Below are positions 34,834 through 46,270 of a stretch of DNA of 64,000 nucleotides, in pieces. The notes beneath the pieces are model-generated. The model was not told the origin of the DNA. It did not search any database and saw only the letters and a list, made by a program, of their open reading frames with translations. Made by a program: the position numbers and the translations under genes. The number at the start of each line of letters is the position of its first letter. Position 1 is the first letter of the stretch. The stretch lies in assembly GCA_963556495.2 (NCBI GenBank), contig OY747721.1:9148149-9212148 (forward strand), given 5' to 3'. The DNA comes from Valencia hispanica. Lineage: Eukaryota > Chordata > Actinopteri > Cyprinodontiformes > Valenciidae.

Positions 34834-35892
34834 ATGAAATCAACCCCAGCCCGTTCTCCGAGGAAGAAAAAACAAAAGAAACTCCGACACAGAGAAACCT
34901 CTGAACCCAGAACTGCCGCTTCTGCTAAAAGTAAACAAAAGAGGTTTCAGCCAAAAACAAGAGATATTTCTCCACCTGGAATCCCGCTGAAAAACAGATT
35001 CGCAGCCTTGAGTTCCCCGAAAGATGACGCATCCCCCGGGACCAGTCAAAGCCACCAGGAGAAACCCAGCCGCATCAAACGGACACATAACAAAGTAAGA
35101 GCGCCCCCAGCAAAGACTGTTATCATACAAGACGGATCAATTAATGGAATTGAGCCTTTTTGTAGCAAGAATACCAAAGTTTATAGCTGCTACAAAAATA
35201 CAGTGAGAGAAATATCAGAAAAAATCCCTAAAATCTTGGACCAACATCCTGCTTTGGAAAAGCTTGTCATTCACGCTGGATCAGCAGATATCGCGATGAG
35301 ACAATCAGAGATTCTGAAGAGAGACTTTTCTGATCTCCTACAGAGACTTGATGGACTTAACGTAAACATCCTCATCAGCGGACCAGTCCCTGAAGGGAAT
35401 GATGAAAGATTTAGCAGACTCCGCATGCTCCATAAATGGTTGAAGAAACAATCATCTGAGAAGTCGTTCACATTTATTAATAATTTCAAAGTATTTGGAA
35501 GTGCTAATCATCTGTTCAAAGCAGGCCGTTATCTTAACAAGGCCGGAGTAAGGCTGTTGGCAGCAAACATTTTCTCTTATCAAAATCAGAAAGCAAAACA
35601 CTTGCTCCCAAAAGCTGACCTTGAGGCGCCCATGGATATCAGAGAACAAAAACAGCAAGTCTGGATGACACCACAGGACCGAACAGATAAACAACCATCA
35701 GAGATTAAGTCTTCATCTTCCTGTGACTCAGCCACATCAAATGAGTCTCCATTTAGAAACTTTACAGACAGACTGAACGAGCAAATCAAATTTGGGACAC
35801 AATTCACAACTAAACTTAGACTACACCAAACGCCTGGGACAAGTGTCAATAAGCCTGGGAGCTTCCCCCCACTGATTATTACAGATATTTGA
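34834..35892 (+). CDS. L2 LINE ORF1, esterase-like (SGNH) protein with altered active site
   Basis: 352 codons from the first ATG at 34834; the frame is open back to a TTG at 34750, but that lies before the probable element start. The N terminus is very basic (SPRKKKQKKLRHR), as expected for an RNA-binding ORF1 product. An NRFAALSSP segment follows, common in fish LINE ORF1s. The centre resembles the SGNH esterase module known from CR1-clade ORF1: a first strand TVIIQDGSI, then KLVIHAGSADI, ILISGPVP and LFKAGRYLNKAGVRLL. At the usual catalytic places the GDS, G-x-N-D and DGxH blocks read QDGS, GSAD and AGRY, so the Asn, Asp and His appear lost. No coiled coil or zinc knuckle is obvious. The stop TGA is 3 bases before ORF2 and in the same frame. 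Confidence 0.8.
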   Translation: MKSTPARSPRKKKQKKLRHRETSEPRTAASAKSKQKRFQPKTRDISPPGIPLKNRFAALSSPKDDASPGTSQSHQEKPSRIKRTHNKVRAPPAKTVIIQDGSINGIEPFCSKNTKVYSCYKNTVREISEKIPKILDQHPALEKLVIHAGSADIAMRQSEILKRDFSDLLQRLDGLNVNILISGPVPEGNDERFSRLRMLHKWLKKQSSEKSFTFINNFKVFGSANHLFKAGRYLNKAGVRLLAANIFSYQNQKAKHLLPKADLEAPMDIREQKQQVWMTPQDRTDKQPSEIKSSSSCDSATSNESPFRNFTDRLNEQIKFGTQFTTKLRLHQTPGTSVNKPGSFPPLIITDI

Positions 35893-35895
35893 TAT

Positions 35896-38874
35896 TTGAG
35901 GGAACCGGGCAATAAATCCACCCCTACCGTCTACCAGAATTCACCCGGCACCCCTGAGGCTATATCAGTGATTATCAGCAGCAGGAAACATAAACCGTTA
36001 ACCACACGCTCTCATATTAAACAAAATCTCAAATTGATAACCTGTCAGAAGGTTCAGCTGCCCATCATCACAATACTTAAGTTAGCTTTATTAAACATTA
36101 GATCTCTATCCGGGAAGTCTTTTCTTATCAATTACTTCATCACTGAGCATAATTTACACGCCCTTTTTTTATCAGAAACTTGGCTAGATGAAAATAACGA
36201 AACAACTTCATTAATAGAATCCAGTCCTCCAAATTATAATTTCTTAAGCGAGAACAGAAAACACAAACGAGGCGGAGGTGTAGCCACCATCTTTCACAAC
36301 TCAATGAACTTTAAAAAGGTAACTCTGGGCATGTTTGATTCTTTTGAATACCTAGCCACCCAGATAAATGAGCCTAACAAAGCGTTATTTCTAAGTTTAT
36401 ATAAACCACCAAAACTTAACTCTAACTTCTTTAATGATTTCAATGACCTTCTTTCTGTAATATGTATCGACTATGACCAACTAATCATCGTGGGGGACTT
36501 TAACATCCATACCGACAACCCCCAAGATAGACAAGCAAAAACATTAGATGATACTCTCCACAACTTCGGACTGATCCAGCATGTCAAACAACCAACACAC
36601 AATAAAGGACACACTCTGGACTTAATTATCAGCAAAGGTTTAAATATTTCTGACATCTCTGTAATTAATATTGCATTATCTGACCATTTCTGTATTTTCT
36701 TTCAAAGTACCATCTCTGCTAAATTATCCAGCCACAGTAAGACCACTATAAAAAAGCGTTTCCTAGGGGACAGTTCAGTAGAAACCTTTAAACGTATTTA
36801 TCCTTCCACCACATCCCTCTCATCTCCCAACTCAAACTCAGTAAATAAGTTGGTAGATAATTTCCTTGCGAAAATCTCAGACATCATGGATTCCATTGCT
36901 CCAACTAAAGTGAAAGTAGTCTCAGGTAGAAAAAAGTCTCAGAGGACAAGTAATCCACTGGTACGTAGTGAAAAAAGAGAGTGTCGACGAGCCGAGAGAA
37001 AATGGCGGAAACCTCGACTCCAGGTTCACTGTGAGATCTACAAAGAGAGACTGAATAGATATCAGCTAACTATAAAAGATGCTAGGGAATCGTTATTTTC
37101 TGAAATCATCAACAGAAACATTAATAATGCACGGACTCTATTTGCAACAGTGGAAAGACTAACTAATCCTTTAGTGACAGTAGCCCCTGAACTAAACTCT
37201 ACCAGGGCCTGCAATGAATTTGCCAGCTTTTTCACTGAAAAGATTCTAACAATTAGACGGTCAATCTGTACCTCAATATCGAACCCACAACCAGTGCCAT
37301 CCCCAATCAACAACAATGTAGAGAAAATGTCTGAATTCCACGAATTAAACCAGAACAGCCTTGAAAAAATCATTATCCAATTAAGCTCCTCCTCCTGCTG
37401 TCTTGATATCCTACCCACAGCTTTTCTAAAGAAGGTTCTTCCTGTTATTGGTTCTGATCTTGTTCAAATAGTGAACTCATCACTGCTATCAGGTGTCTTC
37501 CCTCAGGCTTTAAAAACAGCAGTTATTAAACCACTGCTAAAGAAGAAAAATCTGGACAACACGTTAATGCAGAACTACAGGCCAATCTCTAATCTCCCAT
37601 TCATCAGTAAGATTATTGAAAAAGCTGTGTTTCAGCAGTTAAATGGCTTCATAACAATGACAAACCATTTTGATGCTTTTCAGTCTGGTTTCCGCGCTCA
37701 CCACAGCACCGAGACTGTCCTCGTCAAAGTATTTAATGACATCCGCGTAAATACAGACTGTGGAAGAACCACAGTGCTGGTTCTGTTGGACCTCAGTGCA
37801 GCATTTGACACTGTTGATCATGATATTTTATTGGAACGACTGGAGAGCTGGGTCGGACTCTCTGGTACAGTACTTGGCTGGTTCGAGTCTTACCTAATGA
37901 ACAGGGACTTCTATGTTTCAATAGAAAACTTTTCATCAGAACGAACAGAAATCACATGTGGGGTGCCCCAGGGCTCCATCCTGGGGCCCCTCTTATTTAA
38001 TATCTACATGCTCCCACTAGGCAAGATTATAGCGACCAATAACATTAGCTACCATAACTACGCAGATGACACTCAGCTCTACATTACAATGTCACCAGGT
38101 GACTCTGAACCCATTCAAACCCTAAATCAATGCATTGACCAAATAAATGGATGGATGTGCCATAACTTTCTCCAGCTGAATAGAAACAAAACTGAAGTGA
38201 TTATTTTTGGACCCAAGGAGGAACGATCAAGAGTCAGCACACAGCTTCAATTAATACAGCTAGAAACTACTGATCAGGTTCATAACCTAGGTGTAGTAAT
38301 GGACTCAGACCTGAACCTCCAGGGTCACATAAAGGCAATAACAAGGTCAGCGTTCTATCACCTGAAGAACATCTCTAGGATTAAAGGACTGATTTTGCAA
38401 CACGACCTAGAAAAACTCATCCATGCGTTTATCTTTAGTCGGATTGATTACTGCGACAGCATCTTCACAGGTCTGCCTAAAAAGTCAATCAGACAGCTGC
38501 AGCTGATCCAGAACGCTGCCGCTCGCGTCCTCACTAGAACCAGGAAAGTAGAGCACATCACCCCAGTTCTAAAGTCCTTACACTGGCTCCCTGTAGCTCA
38601 GAGAATAGACTTTAAAATACTTTTACTAGTTTATAAATCATTACATGGCTTAGCACCAAAATATGTTGAAGACCTGTTGTCATGGTACCAACCACCAAGA
38701 CCACTCAGGTCCTCCAACTCTAGCCTACTAAACATCCCTAGACTCAGAACTAAACATGGAGAAGCAGCTTTCACTTTTTATGCTCCCCTTATCTGGAACA
38801 GACTTCCTGACGAGTGTAGAGCTGCTGAAACTCTGAACTGCTTTAAATCGAGACTAAAAACCCATCTGTTTTGA
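35896..38874 (+). CDS. L2 LINE ORF2: apurinic-type endonuclease and reverse transcriptase
   Basis: 992 codons read from TTG at 35896. The endonuclease motifs are complete: LLNIRSL (about residues 66-71), SETWLD (Glu94), VGDFNIH (Asp201, Asn203) and LSDHF (Asp263, His264). The reverse transcriptase is complete: [21 protein letters not shown] (Asp632 region), [13 protein letters not shown] and YADD (residues 722-725). The C terminus ends [10 protein letters not shown], typical of L2/CR1. It nicks target DNA and copies LINE RNA by target-primed reverse transcription. The first ATG in frame lies beyond the first endonuclease motifs (NSMNF, residue 136), so normal AUG initiation cannot make an intact enzyme. 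It may rely on reinitiation, a non-AUG start or readthrough from ORF1, or the start codon may be mutated. Confidence 0.92.
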   Translation: MREPGNKSTPTVYQNSPGTPEAISVIISSRKHKPLTTRSHIKQNLKLITCQKVQLPIITILKLALLNIRSLSGKSFLINYFITEHNLHALFLSETWLDENNETTSLIESSPPNYNFLSENRKHKRGGGVATIFHNSMNFKKVTLGMFDSFEYLATQINEPNKALFLSLYKPPKLNSNFFNDFNDLLSVICIDYDQLIIVGDFNIHTDNPQDRQAKTLDDTLHNFGLIQHVKQPTHNKGHTLDLIISKGLNISDISVINIALSDHFCIFFQSTISAKLSSHSKTTIKKRFLGDSSVETFKRIYPSTTSLSSPNSNSVNKLVDNFLAKISDIMDSIAPTKVKVVSGRKKSQRTSNPLVRSEKRECRRAERKWRKPRLQVHCEIYKERLNRYQLTIKDARESLFSEIINRNINNARTLFATVERLTNPLVTVAPELNSTRACNEFASFFTEKILTIRRSICTSISNPQPVPSPINNNVEKMSEFHELNQNSLEKIIIQLSSSSCCLDILPTAFLKKVLPVIGSDLVQIVNSSLLSGVFPQALKTAVIKPLLKKKNLDNTLMQNYRPISNLPFISKIIEKAVFQQLNGFITMTNHFDAFQSGFRAHHSTETVLVKVFNDIRVNTDCGRTTVLVLLDLSAAFDTVDHDILLERLESWVGLSGTVLGWFESYLMNRDFYVSIENFSSERTEITCGVPQGSILGPLLFNIYMLPLGKIIATNNISYHNYADDTQLYITMSPGDSEPIQTLNQCIDQINGWMCHNFLQLNRNKTEVIIFGPKEERSRVSTQLQLIQLETTDQVHNLGVVMDSDLNLQGHIKAITRSAFYHLKNISRIKGLILQHDLEKLIHAFIFSRIDYCDSIFTGLPKKSIRQLQLIQNAAARVLTRTRKVEHITPVLKSLHWLPVAQRIDFKILLLVYKSLHGLAPKYVEDLLSWYQPPRPLRSSNSSLLNIPRLRTKHGEAAFTFYAPLIWNRLPDECRAAETLNCFKSRLKTHLF

Positions 38875-39020
38875 ATTGCCTTTGAGTAAATGCTTGATGT
38901 CATATGTATGAAATGTGTTCATGCTCTCTTGCTTTTTTTTATTTTTCTCTTGCTTTATTGTGTATCATGTGTAATGTGTGTTTCTTTTATGTGTTTCTTT
39001 TAAATCACCAAATCATGTAA

Positions 39021-39055
39021 AGCACCTTGAATTACCCTGCTGTTGAAAGTGTGCT
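39021..39055 (+). promoter_or_regulatory. L2 3' hairpin, probable reverse-transcriptase recognition element
   Basis: AGCAC (39021-39025) pairs with GTGCT (39051-39055) around a loop of 25 bases that includes CTT/AAAG. It lies 30-35 bases before the TTGCC tail, where L2-type LINEs such as eel UnaL2 carry a 3' stem-loop needed for retrotransposition. The copy at 17.4 kb has AGCAT/ATGCT instead, a paired change. Confidence 0.7.
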
Positions 39056-39470
39056 ATACAAATAAAATTGCCTTGCCTTGCCTTGCCTTACACTTAGTTA
39101 TGGTCTTCTTGTGGTTAAATTGGGCATTGACCTTTGTTCTGCAACACTTTGATTAGCACAATATGGAACATCTGGTGAGTCCTTCAATTATTTAAAGCTC
39201 GACTTCTTGCAAACTTGTCACTGCTCCCTCCACAGGTATTCGGCCACCTTTCGTTTCATAATTAGATTTAGAATAATGGTGTGCGTTAAAGTGCACACTA
39301 TTAAGGCTTTGGGAATTGCACACATCAGCATAACACCTCAAAAACATAAGCACATTTTCTGCATGGTTTCTAGAAAATTGGGCAGTGACCTTTAAATGAC
39401 CAAATACATACCAGCTGAAGACCGATCCATGGCAAAATCTGCATAAGAACTGGTATAATGAGGTGGTCCC

Positions 39471-39845
39471 ATCCATCGTCTACACTTTCTTATCCTTGCA
39501 GGGTCATAAGGGGGCCTGGAGCCTATCTCCAGAAGTCATTTGGTGAGAGGTGGGGCACACCATGGACAGGTCGCCAGTCTATCACAGGATAACATAGATA
39601 CAGACAGGGCAAACAACTATGCTCACACAAACCTTTACCTAAAGGCAATTTGGAGTAACCAAAGGACATGACGGTTATGTCTTTAAATTGCAGGAGGAAC
39701 CCGGAGTATCTGGAAAAATCCACGCATGCACAGAGAGAATATGGGAACTACATGTAGAAAGACCCTCAGGCCGGGATTCAAACTGAGGACCTTCTTTTTG
39801 CAAGGCGACTTTGCCACTAACTGCACCACCGTGCAGCCTATGAAT
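39471..39845 (-). mobile_element. tRNA-derived SINE with Rex3-like tail, antisense
   Basis: The minus strand starts with a tRNA-like head (GGCTGCACGGTGGTGCAGTT at about 39838) with an A-box-like segment. A B box (CAGTTTGAATCCC) follows at about 39785-39773. The body runs to GACCCTGCAAGGATAAG and then ATGGAT at the 3' end. Rex3 ends GACCCCGGATAAGCGG and GATGG, a close match. TGGTCCC occurs at 39464-39470 and 39846-39852, a probable 7-bp target duplication. Confidence 0.8.
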
Positions 39846-40378
39846 TGGTCCCAATGCCAAAAAAACACAGAAAATGCCATGTTAAAGAAGAATTCCTGTT
39901 CAGAGTAAAATGATCTGTGTCAGATTTGATCTAAAGGGTCAATCTAAACCTTTGAAGTAGACAACTCTAGCATCATTAGTACGTAATGATTAGCCAGCAA
40001 AGTTACAAAAATGCTCCCAGATAAAGGATGGAAAAGAAACCAAGGCCTCTCAAGTGCTAATGTAACCAAGCGCTATCAACCAACCTGTTGAGCAGTCTTT
40101 ATTAGTTGACTATGTCAACATAACATGGCAACTCAAGAACTACTTCATACTTTCTTAAAAATAAAAGTTGCACACTTAGATACAGCAAAGTGTTAAGCTT
40201 AAAGCACTCACTTCAACGAAATATTGTGGCACAAGATCATTTTGCACCCATAAATTATTCAACATTTCAAATGTTTTCTAAACATTTATTATCTACCAAG
40301 TTGAAACATTTCCCTATCAGTTCCATGTTGTGTAATGAAACCTTCATTGTGTAAAATATCTGTTTTTGTCTTTGACAG

Positions 40379-40513
40379 ACCCGGGATCCACAACTGCACT
40401 TTTCTCTGGACAGTTATTCTAATGTTTTCTCTGTATCAACAACTGGGATCAGAAGATATCTCACCCTGTTGCAGCCTGTAGACAGAGAAACGCAAGACTC
40501 CTACACATTTACG
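40379..40513 (+). CDS. pcdh15: pcdh15 exon: EC4, middle
   Basis: 45 codons, phase 0 at both ends, between TTTGTCTTTGACAG and GTAATT. The peptide [20 protein letters not shown], then [19 protein letters not shown], corresponds to the central EC4 strands of protocadherin-15, with the cadherin LxPVDRE signature. It follows the intron with the long L2 and continues directly into the exon at 45941 (ending YTFT, resuming LLASDGV). Confidence 0.96.
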
Positions 40514-41039
40514 GTAATTACAGGGTTGACATTTGTGTGCATTGTTGTTAACAGAAAAACCTCTTGCATCAGCGGAATGTAGGGAGACATCTTGCAGTTT
40601 TAAAAATGCAGTTTTATCTGAAAGAATATGAAAACAGTTAGCATAATTAAAAGGGAGTTGTGCAAAATTGCAGTGCAATAGCAAAAGATGAATGTGGGTA
40701 GACAAAGAGGATGAGCATTTTACAAGCCATTAAAGGCAGAGTTGCAAAAAAAAGCATGGTGTGGAAAAGATCATTATGATTCAAGTGTTGTCAAGGAGGA
40801 GGTTGCATAGAACACAAGCAATAAATATAACATGGAGGGAGGAGTGAGAGGAGATAAGAACAAGACATGTTAAAACAAATTGGATTAACTCTGCATTGTA
40901 CATGTGTTTTTATGCAAGTATAATCCCGAAAATATTCACCTCCTCTGGTTTTTGGAGTTTATATAAAATAACAACTCAACATAAGTATGGTTTAGTCTAG
41001 ATATCACTTGTTTATTAATTATACAATTAATTATTTAGT

Positions 41040-41135
41040 TGTTTGTTGATTCTTGTGTTATTTATGGTTCTTTGTGTACAGCACTTTGGTGTTGTTTTTA
41101 AAGTGCTTTATAAATAAAGGTGGATTGGATTGGAA
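41040..41135 (+). mobile_element. L2-type 3' tail (SINE or LINE end)
   Basis: GCACTTT (41081-41087) and AAAGTGC (41100-41106) form a perfect stem, followed by TTTATAAATAAAGG and GATTG repeats. This is the layout of an L2-type 3' end. No head or coding part is visible upstream. Confidence 0.6.
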
Positions 41136-44100
41136 CAATGTTAGGAGTAAGGAATAAGGTTGCATTAAAACTACATTCTTTTTGGGAGAGTATGGCAGTC
41201 ATTACTCGGCAACTACCTAAGAAGCAAACCACCTATTGGTTGAAAAAATGTATTTTCAACATTTTAAAATGACCTTATTTTGAAACTTAAGATCTAGACT
41301 GGGTCCAAACTGACTTGCCATTCATATAAACCAGGACCAGGTCTAGATTTTTAGAATTCCTTTTACAGACCCAATGAGATTGGACAAATTTGTTTTTGAA
41401 ATGCAAAGTGCAACATATAACTGTTGTCAGATATCAATATGTTTTAGTAATTCTTCATCAACCGACCGACTTTGTCGAAAATAGTTGGAATATGTCTTAG
41501 ACCGAATGTCAAATTATTACACAAGATTTTCATTTTGATGGTTTTGTAGAGTCCAGGAGACAATACAGGAAAAATCTATTTCAAAGCTTTTGATTTTGTA
41601 TTCTGTTGACAGGTTCTGACCATACAATATCTTATTTCTAGTGAGTAATGTATTTAGTTTGATGACATAAAGTATTCTTTACCAGCAAAGAACTTCTCAG
41701 CAAGGAATGAGTTGTCAGGGACAAACCAATAAGGCAAAGAAGACAAAGGTGGTAATTCAAAAATAGTTATTTTAACCAAGAAATATGAAAGATTTTAGCT
41801 AATCGAAAGCTAAATGAAGTAGTCTTATAAAAGAGGTCAGCTGAATATAACTAGACACAAATTCATAACTAAAGAAAACTCAAATAAATTACTGAATATG
41901 AGCAATAAACCAACCATTTGAACACACACATATGGAAACTTATATGCTGGTTTTTCTGAACCATATGGCAAACACAAGAAAAAAGATAATGGCTACCACA
42001 TTGCAAGGGAACAAATAAAATAAGTTATTCCAACATAAAACAGAATTTTGACCTTCCATTGTTAATATGTGTGCACTTCATGTCAACATTATAAGATGAT
42101 ACACAATATAAAGTAATTTGATGAAACTGTCTGCATTAAAGAAACAATGTCTTGACATGTTTTGAGAGGTGACTTCAAAGTAAACTAAAGTGGAAATACA
42201 CTGGTGGTGAGGTGGAGGCTGGTGGAGTTACACTGCTAACCAAAGTGTCAGACATGTTGCTCATCCAACTTACCCTGCTGCTTAGGCATCAAGAGATGTG
42301 AAAGTTGCTGCTCCTCTTCAAGTGCTGCTTGATCTCCCAAAATCTAAAGGAATGAATATCCAGAGGATACTATTATAGAGGGGTTTAGTCCTTTACAGTG
42401 ATGTTCATGGTGGTTTACGACATACAAAAGCAGAATACATTTGAACCATTTCATTTTGAAGTACATTTTTAGCTTTGGAAGATTGTTATACTATGGCATG
42501 ACCATATCATTGATCGAGAAAATGTGTGTTTCATCAAAGAGAAATTATGGAGAGTTATCTACTATAGGAATAATACTGAGGGGCCATAAACCATCAGGAG
42601 AAGTCAATTTCAAATAATCAGCACTCTATCTCTTTAAGCATAAAATTCAATGATTGCATTCTTGTTGAAACAGCACAGTTGCAACTTCTTGGCGAGGAGT
42701 ATGCCTGTATGTTAACTCTTCTATTACTCTGAATAAATAGATGCTGCATATAACTTTGTACTGTGTGTACTTCTCTCCATTAGTTTCTTGTTGCCTTCTC
42801 CTTCTATTGTTTTCTGTTTTCTTTCATGTATTGAATCTGTTAAGAGCTATCAAATTCAATATGTTTTTATTGACGCAGCATAGAGGACTGTCTTTTGCCA
42901 AGCAAAACATCTTAATATGTGACCATAATCGCATGCTGTAAGGGACCGATTCTTCGTATACCTATAATCTGCCAATTCCATCCCAGCAACATAGACAATT
43001 TGTATTATTTCTGTGTTAAGTTGTGATGCTAAATATATGACTTTATGTGCCCTTAAGTGTGCATTCAGCAACTTGAAAGTCAAAGATGAAAAAGCAGAAG
43101 GTCTGGAGTATTGATTGAAAGAGGTAGACAGTAATTATTATGAAAGCCTTGGAGAAGAAATTAAACCCTGACTGAAAGAGAGTGCCATGAGACATTGGGA
43201 GTGATTTTCATCAGAAAGGAGTCAATCAGCTTTTTGGCAGATGAACCGGTGAAGAAGATTGGTATCAGTAAAGAAGATTATTTTCTTGTTGATACATGCA
43301 GACAATAATTCATAAAATGTAGGGAAATTAATATATTAGGCATTTAGGGACATAGTGAGTAAATACAGTGGAATAATGGTTCCAAAATGAACCTAATTGT
43401 GAATGGGTTTTAACCTACTTAATGGGCATATTAAATGTGCACCATGAATTCTACCTTTACAGACATTAACCCACTAGCTGATTTTACAGATATGCAGTCT
43501 TTGACACAGTGCACTTTGATTTCTTTTGAGTGTTTCAGTTTTGGCCAAGATTTTTTCTTGTTTGAATTCAGTAGATTGAAATAACTGGTTTTGTGTGGCA
43601 GGGAAAGAAAAACATAAAATAAAGTTTAAGGGGGATAGATTTTTATGTACTTAAAAAAACATAATGGGGGAATCTGGTTAAATCAAGACTAAAGTGTCAT
43701 GGCAGGAGAAATACAAACTATCTGAATAGCTTAATACATACCATTTATAACAGCTATTTTAGCTTGCTGTTCAAAATTAAATAAAAGCACAAGAAAACTC
43801 TAAATGAGTTATTAAATTTGTGAGTGCTGTTAGCATTAGGACATTATTTTCCTGCTCAAATCAAGAACAAACTTGGACAAATTTAAATGACTCAATAAAT
43901 AAGCTAAGCTTAGTTTGCACTAGTGACTACCCAGTTTTCTGTTGAAAATCAGCAGCAAACATAAGGAAGAAAACCAAATGACACAGTGAATACATTAATA
44001 CATTTTCATATTAGCAGCTAGGTTAGCATCAACATAAACAATAGCAAAAGCAGTTGATTGTGTACCATAGCTTTTTGTTGTAGCTCTTGAAGACCCATTT

Positions 44101-44499
44101 CAGTTAAGACCTTAAGCAATCAAACTGTGGAAAATGTAGATATGAAGAACTATTTTAACTTGAGTGACATCCTTTAAAGTTAAAATATTTTTTTACCTAG
44201 GTGTCATCCATTATCATGTAAGCACACCAATGATGAAGCCACTTCTCTGTGTAAAGGCATATATAGTTTGCAAGAAGAGAAAAAATAGTTTTTCACTTGT
44301 GTTGGCAATAACAAGACCAGATCTTTTCCAATATTTATCCAACACTACACACAAAAAGTTATCTACTGTTAATGTGTTAGTAACTAGCATCCATAACCTT
44401 TTTAAGAGAACAAGGGTAAGAGAAAAGAATGACGTTTTTTTAAGAGAACAAATTTCACTGTTCATGCAGAGTATGTGTAGGCATAGTATATAAAATGTA

Positions 44500-45130
44500 T
44501 AGGCAGAATAACGCCTGGATGGTTTTTGTAAAATCTCATCTGGGCAAAGAAGATGACTTATTATTTTGTCAGATAAAACAAAATTGAATTGTTTGGCCAG
44601 AATGATGCAGCCTTCACTCGCCATTAAAAAGAAGCAATCAACCCCAAGACGATAACCTCACGGTCAAGTCTGGTTCTGGGAACCTAATGCTTTGAGGTTG
44701 GTATACTGCCAATTAGACAGACAACTTAATCATAGTAAATGGCATCATAAAAAACTGAGTATGTCAAGATTCTCAACAGCAACATTAGGCAATCTCAAGA
44801 GAAATTTGGCATTGGGCTACATTAGACATTTCAACATAACATGACCCAAAACAGAGACCTACGGTGTAGAAATGCTTTGCCAATGAAAAACGTAAATGTT
44901 TTCTAGTAGTCCAACTTGAATATAATAGAAAATCTGAAAACGAACCTAAAGCTTTGAGTGATCACAGTGACATATTACAATCTCAAAGAATTAGAGGTTA
45001 TTTCATAAAATGAATGGTCAAATTTAAGAGTCAAAACATGCTAAGTATTTTCACTATTTATGAGAACAGTCTGGTTGCTGTAATACCCAACAAAGGCTTT
45101 TCAATTGATTAAGAAGATTATACATTATTT
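44500..45130 (+). pseudogene. Tc1-like transposon relic
   Basis: AAAATCTCATCTGGGCAAAG is followed by a segment with the Tc1 pattern (KTKLNCLARM, like ETKIELFGHN). GTAAATGGCATCATAAAAAAC follows, and near 44915 NIIENLKTNLK, like the Tc1 NPIENLWxxLK end of the catalytic domain. Frameshifts separate these pieces. Confidence 0.65.
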
Positions 45131-45940
45131 TGGACAACGCATTATTTTTGTTTGAAAGTGAATAAAAACAGGAGTTATGTATTTCCAAAACTATGTAACT
45201 TGTACAATGCAATTAGCTTTTGTGAGATGCCTGTGCTATTTCCAATGAGAAAAAAAATCTAAATCTGAATCTACCAGGGCTTAGCTGGGTACTTCACATA
45301 AATCAATATCTGACAGAGAACAAAATTCAACGATCATCACTTTAGTAGAAACAGCCATTTTGCTTTAGCCAAGTATCTTTTTTTTCTGCTTTTGATTTAA
45401 GGCATCGGTTTGTAAAACATTTCTGAGCCACTGTGACAACCATCAAGTGTGTGAGAGTCCAAGCCACACTATGAATGAGTCCCCTTCATTTGCAAAATGA
45501 ACCAGGGAGGCATACAGATACGTCAAACAGCTATGTATATAATGGAAACCCAATCTGGCTTTACCAGATATACTCCTTCCTCACTCATCTGGCTGTGCCA
45601 TGCACTTGCAGACCTATAATGAGTGGACCTTGGGCCTAATATTCAGTTAAACGTGTAGGGGGCGTTGATGGTCCATGGTGTTTTTGTAAAGATGAAACAA
45701 ACTAGTTTGTAAGTAAAAGACTTACTGAAGACTTGGAATAAAACCAAAATGAGAAAAATTGTATAAATAAGAAAGCACAGAACTTATCATAGGTAAGAAT
45801 ACACACAAAATAATGAGATTTCAACTTGTGAACTACCATCAATCATCTGAAGATCACAGCTTTTTCTCCTACTAGGAGCATTGTGTTACTCTTTAGTATT
45901 TGTATTAATCTGTATTTTCCCTGTATTTTTGCCTCCACAG

Positions 45941-46090
45941 CTGTTAGCATCAGATGGTGTTCAGCAGAGTGCTCCTGTTACTGTGACCATAACAGTGCTG
46001 GATGCCAATGACAATACTCCAACTTTTTCCAATGTGTCCTATAGTGTGAACCTGTTCACTGATATGTTACCTGGAGAAACTGTCATTCAG
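45941..46090 (+). CDS. pcdh15: pcdh15 exon: end of EC4, EC4-EC5 linker, start of EC5
   Basis: 50 codons, phase 0 at both ends, between TGCCTCCACAG and [26 protein letters not shown] is followed by the canonical linker DANDNTPTF and the EC5 start [15 protein letters not shown]. An N-glycosylation sequon (NVS) lies just after the linker. All five linker residues expected to bind calcium are present, in contrast to the EC3-EC4 and EC5-EC6 linkers. Confidence 0.97.
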
Positions 46091-46178
46091 GTATGTGCAA
46101 AGTATTAACACAGTGGTTAAAATGTGAATAGTTTGATTAATGTTAACCTTATATGCATTTGTGGTTGTGTCTTTATAG
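46091..46178 (+). other. pcdh15: pcdh15 intron, 88 bases
   Basis: A minimal intron with a GTATGT donor and a TTGTGTCTTTATAG acceptor. It lies in phase 0. Confidence 0.93.
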
Positions 46179-46270
46179 ATGTCAGCAGTTGATTCTGATG
46201 CAGATAAAAACGGTCAAGTCACCTATAACATCTTGGCTGGTGATCAAGGAAAGTTCCTAATAAACAACAG
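46179..46270 (+). CDS. pcdh15: pcdh15 exon: EC5, first part
   Basis: 92 bases, entering in phase 0 and leaving with two bases (AG) of a serine codon before GTAAAC. The peptide MSAVDSDADKNGQVTYNIL, then AGDQGKFLINN, contains the DSDADxNGQVTY calcium-site motif of a cadherin repeat. The first codon ATG is internal, not a start. Confidence 0.95.

Larger units (their letters stand above)
34799..39095 (+). mobile_element. Near full-length L2-clade LINE with two open reading frames
   Basis: About 4.3 kb containing ORF1 (34834-35892), ORF2 (35896-38874), a short 3' region with a hairpin, and a tail of TTGCC units ending at about 39090. TTACACTT occurs at 34791-34798 and again at 39088-39095, a possible 8-bp target duplication; if real, the 5' untranslated region is only about 35 bases. 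Both frames are open over a total of more than 1,340 codons, unlike the other L2 copies in the window. It sits in the sense orientation in the intron between the exons at 30326 and 40379. L2 target duplications are often short or absent, so the 5' edge is tentative. Confidence 0.85.
30533..40378 (+). other. pcdh15: pcdh15 intron, 9.8 kb, hosting a near full-length L2
   Basis: The donor is GTAAGC and the acceptor TTTGTCTTTGACAG. Contents are listed separately. In 33513-34376, 34435-34798 and 39846-40378 I see nothing beyond short simple repeats, including a TA run near 34590. Confidence 0.85.
40514..45940 (+). other. pcdh15: pcdh15 intron, 5.4 kb
   Basis: The donor is GTAATT and the acceptor TTTTTGCCTCCACAG. 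An L2-type tail at about 41040-41135 and a Tc1-like relic at about 44500-45130 are listed separately. Elsewhere, including 41136-44499 and 45131-45940, I see only AT-rich sequence without a recognisable gene. Confidence 0.85.
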
